The notes beneath the pieces are model-generated. The model was not told the origin of the DNA, did no database searches, and was given only the letters and a program-made list of their open reading frames with translations. From Populus alba (lineage: Eukaryota > Streptophyta > Magnoliopsida > Malpighiales > Salicaceae): 64,000 nucleotides of DNA. The stretch spans positions 5,205,395 through 5,269,394 of the forward strand of contig NC_133298.1 in assembly GCF_005239225.2 (NCBI RefSeq), read 5' to 3'. The position numbers and the translations under genes are program-made. Below are positions 57,899 through 64,000 of this stretch, in pieces (within the stretch, counting starts at the first letter, position 1; the number at the start of each line of letters is the position of its first letter).

Positions 57899-59411
57899 TC
57901 TTACTGAACCGAAAAAACACGGTTCGGGTCGGTTTTGACGTTGCGAGACTACAGTCACTACACTACAAAGTGGAAGCGTGGGAGTATAGCTAAAACGCAG
58001 CATCGGCCCGAAGTTTCAAGCTTTGAGAGAAGGAACAGCAAGAAACCCTAGCTATCTTCCACCTCAGTCCGTCAGTCCGTCCTTCCTCGCTCTTTCTCCA
58101 AACCTCATCGGCTCGCTCCGGCTTCGGCATCCGTTCTCTCTCGGTATAGCTAACAACAACATAGCTCCTCTCTTTCTCTAATTTCTTCATGTTCATGTTA
58201 GGGTTTCAAGATTTGATTTCTAAACCCTAACAACTTCCAGGACTTGAAGATTACAGCAATTAATTGAATTCTTGCTTAATCACTGCGATTAAGCAACTGT
58301 AATTACTGGTTTTTATTGATCCAGTGTTCTCCAACAGTATTTATTTATACATTTTAAATATTGAGAAAATTAATCTACTTTAATTAATATTATTATTTTT
58401 TAAGGAAACGAATTGTTTGAAATTGATGATGAGAGGCTAACATTAGTATTTTCAAACACTCCGCTAATTCTCGCTTGTGTTACTTTTATTGTTGGGTTGC
58501 GAAATGTGTATCATGTGGGCTGAGAGACAAATCTTTTTTACTTGATGTAACGAAGAAGAGCTTCGGACGTGCTAACTAACAAGAATAAGGAAGTTTTCAA
58601 ATGGAGTGTTAATCAATGGTCTTTAATGGCTATTTAGATTAGTTGTTGGCTGGCTGTCTTTATTTTTTTTTTGCGGGGGTTGTTGAGTCAGTAACTGACT
58701 CGATGAATTCTTAAGTCCGTGAATTCAATCAGGGAACGGAAAAGGTTTTAAAAAGTGGCGTGAAAGACAGATGCCCCCTAGCCTTGACCCGAGGGCAACT
58801 TGCAAAGTTTGCGTTTTTTGACAAAAGAAGGGGAACTTGGGGGTGTATTTGTATTTTAGAGGGTTGTTTTTATCAATTCTGTTAGAAAAAAAGTGAGCTT
58901 AGTAAGGTAAGTAAATAAATATATGTTACTTAATATCATGACACAAATGCTTTCTTTATGATAGATGACAAGCGCTTGGACAAATTTGAGCTGTGCAATC
59001 ATGCATAGTGATATAGAGAGGGAGTGGGAAAAACAGGGTGGAGTGGACTTATGAGTATTATTTTTTATAACTGGAGATTGTTTCTCACCTTCGGAAGAGC
59101 TATACATCTACAAAAAAATTGTGGAATGATGAGGAGACCAAATATATATTTCCAATTTTGTTATAGCTTTGGAGCATCTTGGAGCAAATGAGCAATGGAG
59201 CTTGTGGAGCACCGCCCACAATGAGTATTGCTCACTTGGTTTGCTTCATAGTTTTTGGTTTTGACATACTTTTGTTATCGTCAGAGTACATGCTGATGAT
59301 AAATGGAACATAAGTACATGGAGCCTTTTTGTTTCTGAAAATGTCTCTTTATTTATGCAATTCATTTGCGTTGTGCAGTGAAAGCTTTGCTGTACTCTTC
59401 TGGTACAAAAA

Positions 59412-62316
59412 ATGAGTGGTCGCTTTTCTCGTACAATCTATGTTGGCAATTTGCCTGCAGATATAAGAGAATCAGAAATTGAAGATTTATTTTACAAGGT
59501 TTGTTTTAAATGTTTTCATGTGACGTTAATTCTTGTTTGCTGAATAATGAGATTGTTCATTTTCAGTGAGTTGTGTATTCATCCTTATCATTGTTATTGA
59601 CCTCAGAAATAATGGCTACTTTTATGTACTATTAATTATGTACATGCCTGCTTGCTATTTAATATTATTTCCATAAGCAATCTTATTTGTTTCTGGCATT
59701 CCATCCTCGCTTCAAACATATTAAAAGTCCACGCAGGCACATCTGTGCTTCCAATCAGGGGAATCAAATATAGAAGAAAAAAACAAGCATTGCTTTGCTT
59801 GTTCATGTACTGCCCTGAGGCTGAATAGAGTGAGTGTGTGTGTGTGTCACTTACGCAATGCTTGTGTCATTTGCATTATAGCATAGTGAAATAGCTATTA
59901 CTGGACCATTTGTAGATTGTATATGACATGGTTTGTATATGTTATGCAGCTTCCCAGTGGTTTACTATGGCTAAGCTTACAAGTTTTAGTTATTTATTTT
60001 TGTAGTATGGCCGTATCCTGGATGTTGAATTGAAGATTCCACCTCGCCCCCCTTGTTATTGTTTTGTCGAGGTAAAGCCCTCACCACACTTGATCTTGGC
60101 AGCATATGGAGCAAGGTAGCATTGTTGTATTTTCTACTTGGAAAGAAGAAGAGCACTTCAAATTGTGTTTAGAGGCCATTGCATGGTGAAATGATCATTG
60201 TCCTGTATTGCAACATGAGTGTTTCTGTTTGAGTTTGGGGATCAACAACTTGATGAGAAAATGCTGAAACTCTCCTAATTGTCTCTCCTAGAACCCTCAC
60301 TCATAACTGGGGTCTTCATCATTGGACTTGTGTTTTTCGTTTTCAGTTTGAGAACGCTCGGGATGCTGAAGATGCAATAAGGGGTCGCGATGGCTATAAC
60401 TTTGATGGCTGTAGGTTAAGGGTAATAATCAGTTCTAATTGTGTCTCTATCGTTTGCTGCTTGCCTTTTTTATTTCTCATTGTTATGCATGCAGGTTGAG
60501 CTTGCCCATGGTGGTAGAGGACCATCATCAAATGATCGCCGTGGTGGTTATGGCGGTGGTGGTGGGAGTGGGGGTCGGTTTGGCATCTCACGCCATTCTG
60601 AATTTCGAGGTTTGTTTGGGGAATATTTATTTCTTAGTGAAAAATTCATTGCAGTAATTGGACAGTGTTGTTCTGAAAACTACTCTTATTTCTTTGCATA
60701 TAATTTACAGTTTTCTTCAAGTTACCTGGATAGAGTTCTAAGGCACATATTTGTTTTGCAGTTATTGTTCGTGGTCTTCCTTCCTCTGCTTCCTGGCAAG
60801 ATTTGAAGGTTTAAAGAACTTCTAATACTTCGCCAACGAGAGTGTTATTTGTTTCTGTTCTCGCTACTGAGTGATAAATTGATTTCAGGATCATATGCGA
60901 AAAGCTGGAGATGTGTGTTTTGCTGAAGTTTCTCGTGATAGTGATGGTATGCCTCTTAGAATGCTCTGCAACTTTCCATTCTTTTTCCTGTTTTAGGAAT
61001 ATATTTTTTCCCAATTCATCTTGCTGGTGTTCAATTTCACATCCTATTTTTGAGTGAGCTGCAAAAAATGCATGGATACTGATATTGGAACGTACAGTGA
61101 TAAATATCTCATGAGCTGCATGTATTCATGTGGATACTGAATTGACATTTTGGATTTAACATTCAGGGACTTTTGGCGTTGTTGATTATACAAACCATGA
61201 AGACATGAAATATGCTGTAAGTTGTTTCGTGGTTCAATCCCTCCGCTCCCAAAAAATAAATCAATGAAACAATGATAACAAAAACATTTGGGGGGATGTT
61301 GCTCTGTACTCTGATCTAACAGCTGGCACGTGCTTGTGTTAATTCAGATTCGGAAACTTGATGATACTGAGTTCAGAAATCCTTGGGCCAGAGCTTATAT
61401 TCGGGTAACCATTAAATCTAGCATTTATTTGTTGAGTAGGTGGTAAGTTAATTTATATATTTGAAAATGGTTTTATAACGCAGAATTGGCAGAGGCTTCC
61501 AAATTTTCCATGTCGTCGCTTTAATTATATCTAGTGGATCCTTACCTTACCCGCTTCGCTCCATCTATTTTGGAGCTCTAGAAAAATTTTTAAACATCAA
61601 TCCATGAGGCTTTTAACTTATCATGCTTTTCTGTAGAATAAAAATAGCTTACTATCAACCTCGTGAAGATGCTTTGCATATGATGGGAGAGAAAAATTTA
61701 ACAGCTGCAAATGAAGGTTCACTTAATATTTGCTCTTGGTTTTGCTGTTTGTTCTGTCTTGTCAAGGTGAAGCAGTATGAGAGCTCTCCGTCAAGGAGCA
61801 GGAGCCGGAGCCGGAGCCGGAGCAGAAGCCGAAGTTCAAGGAGAAACCAGAGGTTTTTGTGCTTTTTATTATTTGGCATTATACTCTGAAGGAGCTTTTC
61901 TCTGTAAATTGATAGTTTCCGCTTTCTGTTTTATGCAGCAAATCATTGGAACGATCTGTTTCAAGATCAAGGTCAAAATCTAGATCTGCTTCACCTCTTA
62001 AATCATCCAGGTAATTGGAGATTGCTTACTGTTTCAGCTTCTTCTCTTCGCATTTTATTTGCTGCTTTTGTTAAGAGTAAATTGATTTTTTTGTCATTCT
62101 GTTGTATTGAAATACACACAGACCAAGATCAAGGTCCGGGTCCAGGTCAGAATCTCCCAACAAGGCAAGTGCCCCCTTGGTTTGTTAATGAAAGAAAAGG
62201 GCAAGGAATTTGTAGTTATTACTTCAGAGTTGTGTGCGTGGGATTTCAGTACAATAACTAGTAAAGTACTCAGATTAAGCTCTATGTTTATGCAGGCACG
62301 GTCTGGAAGTGCCTGA
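59412..62316 (+). CDS. SR34A: Serine/arginine-rich splicing factor SR34A (SF2/ASF subfamily), 258 aa
   Basis: Twelve coding exons: 59412-59498, 60006-60071, 60347-60421, 60495-60609, 60762-60808, 60889-60946, 61167-61216, 61348-61404, 61767-61852, 61939-62010, 62122-62164 and 62296-62316. RRM1 starts [20 protein letters not shown], and RNP1 is CYCFVEFE. A Gly-rich hinge ([11 protein letters not shown]) follows. RRM2 contains SWQDLKDH (125-132), the invariant mark of the SF2/ASF subfamily. The RS tail begins at about residue 191 and ends KARSGSA. The opening MSGRFSR and the CYCFVEF and [18 protein letters not shown] segments point to SR34A rather than SR34 or SR30. It is a nuclear splicing regulator binding exonic enhancers. 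A 5' UTR intron is likely at 58144-59378. The last intron has a GC donor (AAG|GCAAGT). The RS tail is shorter than I recall for Arabidopsis SR34A. Confidence 0.93.
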
Positions 62317-62849
62317 CTGCTATAAACTACAGTGAAAACCGCCGAGGCCTTCTTAGATGGACTGCTCCTTTTAAATGTCGATGATGAAGTGAACTCAGAT
62401 GAGTTTCAGGGGCTAGTTGTACGAGTCATCCAGTTATTTACTTGGAATATTTTGATGAAAACATGAACTAGCAGTAGTATTTTATGTTGTTGAACCTGGG
62501 CAGTTTTCCAATGCTTGTGACACTCCCATCATTTAGATGACTGAACATCGTGCTGGTTTGTGCTCTAGTTTTCACTTTTAATCCCAATCACCCCATCCAT
62601 ATAAGCATGTCATTGTCGTTCTTGGCCGTCACCATTGGAACGTTGCTTGAAATGGTGACCATCCACCCCCTCGACGGATGAAAAGGGGACGAAGTCATTC
62701 ATGCTCTGAGTATTTTGTTTGTTCTCATTGGCTGTGGTGAGGAAGAAGCATCTGTGAGAATGATATTGTAGGGGAATGCAAGCGTGCGGCTGTGATTTGG
62801 GATTGGGGATGCAACTGTAATTTTGCAAATGGTTCCTTGGGGCTTTTAG
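62317..62849. other. SR34A 3' UTR and downstream
   Basis: The first few hundred bases after the stop are presumably 3' UTR. No other gene. Confidence 0.5.
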
Positions 62850-63699
62850 TAGGGGTGTGCAAAAAAACTGGAAAACGAATAATCCAAGAAAACCGAGAAA
62901 AAATTAACTGATTAAACCGATTAGAATAGTTAGGAAAAATTCCGGTTCGGTTTGGTTTTCGGTTTTGTAATGCAGGAATCGGTTAACCTGGACTGAACCG
63001 AACCGGTTCAAAAAAAGACACTATAAATAGAAAAAATTTTCCCCCTCTCACTCTTTCTCTCCATCTCCCTCCCAGCAGCTCCCCTCCAGTAACCATAGCC
63101 CTTCTCTCTCTTTCTCCCTCTCCCTACCAACAACCTCCTCTCCCTCTTCCTCTCCCTCCCAACAGCCCCTCTCCCCCTTAAATATAGAACCGGTTTGAGT
63201 TTTGATATTTTTTATATAAAAAAACATAGGTTTTGTTTTTAGCTTTCTAGGGTTTTTTTTTTAAATGCAGGGAAAGATAAGATTTATTTGTATAAGAAGA
63301 TTTGGGTTTTGATTTTAAAAAAATCGGGTTTAGATTTTTGGCATTCGGGTATTTGAAAAATATAGGAAAAGCCATGTTTATTTTGCAAGAAATTTTGGGT
63401 TTTGATTTATAGCAGAGTTTTGGATTTGGGATGAAATCAGTAGTGTTGATTTTTTGCTTTTAAATCGTTTGCAGTTTGCACAATGCAGGGAAAACAATAG
63501 TTGTGAAAATGCATCTTATTGGCGAATTCGAGAATAAATATGAGCATATAGGTTGTCTCGGTTTTTTGAAATAAAAAACCGAACCAGACCGGATTGAAAC
63601 TCGGTCGGTTTGACTTGGTTTTTTTTTTTTTAAAGAAAGAACCGGTTTGGTTGTTTTTTTTCAGTTCAAAACAGAACCGAACCGGAAATGCTCACCCTA
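62850..63699. mobile_element. Non-autonomous hAT-type element (850 bp) with 8-bp target duplication
   Basis: The ends read TAGGGGTGTGC... and ...GCTCACCCTA, imperfect terminal inverted repeats. They are flanked by GCTTTTAG at 62842-62849 and again at 63700-63707. An 8-bp duplication with TAGGG-type ends is the hAT superfamily pattern. The interior has 'gaaccgaaccggttc' type palindromic words near both ends and a pyrimidine-rich block at about 63040-63180. No transposase frame. Moderately worn, so not recent. Confidence 0.8.
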
Positions 63700-63707
63700 G
63701 CTTTTAG

Positions 63708-63825
63708 GGTGCTTTTTAAATTATTATTTACTTTGAATATTGATATCATTATGTTAAAATAATTTAAAAATATATTTAAAAAAATATATAAAAAATTATT
63801 TTTCTTAAAATATTTTTTAATTGCA
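63708..63825. repeat. MITE-like AT-rich dispersed repeat, partial
   Basis: Starts 'gggtgctttttaaattatta', followed by 'tttgaatattgatatcatta' and 'tgttaaaataatttaaaaat', diverged from the family at 57300-57510. It abuts the hAT element's target duplication. Confidence 0.4.
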
Positions 63826-64000
63826 AAAATAATTAGGCTAATATAATTGGTATTTTTAATTTTTGTGGTTGTAGTTTAAAAAAATAGATTTAAGAAGATA
63901 TAAATTGTATTTTTATTGGGATTTATACAAAAGTTATAGTTCCGCGAGACTTAATAAAATACTTATAAAAATATAGATGGGCTTTAACATAGTTTTATTT

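Noticed and set aside
61623..61720. Open stretch in SR34A intron 8, considered as an alternative exon
   Set aside because: The frame does not join the RRM2 end to the RS tail without a shift. The exon starting at 61767 does so cleanly.

Overview
The window is plant nuclear DNA. It is very AT-rich between genes, genes carry many short GT-AG introns, families such as NAC, OVATE, HIPP, L-type lectin kinase and SR proteins are present, and there is an intron-bearing tRNA-Met. Codon style, intron style and the repeat set (AT-rich MITE-like elements, TRIM-like mini-retroelements, non-autonomous Helitrons with internal 'gggttaaccc' subrepeats) look like Populus or another Salicaceae. That assignment is from recognition, not from a database search.

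Layout. 0.1-5.4 kb (minus): an uncharacterised six-exon gene whose C-terminus holds repeats of a 'MARF-x-ILK' module. 6.95-17.64 kb: a three-copy local duplication. Each copy carries one short minus-strand reading frame (62-64 codons) with a conserved TATA box. The duplication is invaded by three Helitron-like elements and one 5'-truncated LINE fragment. Because the copies serve as each other's empty sites, the insertion points can be read to within a base or two. 19.0-26.2 kb (minus): two heavy-metal-associated (HMA) domain genes, one degenerate and unprenylated, one a classical two-domain HIPP with a CaaX box. 30.0-32.5 kb (minus): an ILR1-like auxin-conjugate amidohydrolase, with an elongator tRNA-Met just beyond its start. 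33.4-36.1 kb (minus): a membrane-tethered NAC factor whose frame is broken by one base in exon 4. 38.0-38.4 kb (plus): remnant of an unidentified gene. 38.5-41.4 kb (minus): an endonuclease/exonuclease/phosphatase protein with an EF-hand pair inserted in the catalytic fold. 45.5 kb (plus): a very short OVATE-family gene. 47.0-50.5 kb (minus): a probable mitochondrial protein of unknown role. 51.7-53.7 kb (minus): an intronless L-type lectin receptor kinase that lacks catalytic residues. 59.4-62.3 kb (plus): the splicing factor SR34A. Transposon-rich DNA fills the rest, including a hAT-type element with a clean 8-bp target duplication at 62.85-63.70 kb.

The genes do not form a pathway. They are an ordinary collinear set of single plant genes. 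The most unusual part is the 7-17.6 kb microprotein cluster, where transposons have rewired one copy's promoter. Exon limits below were worked out by hand from splice signals and reading-frame continuity, with no transcript data.
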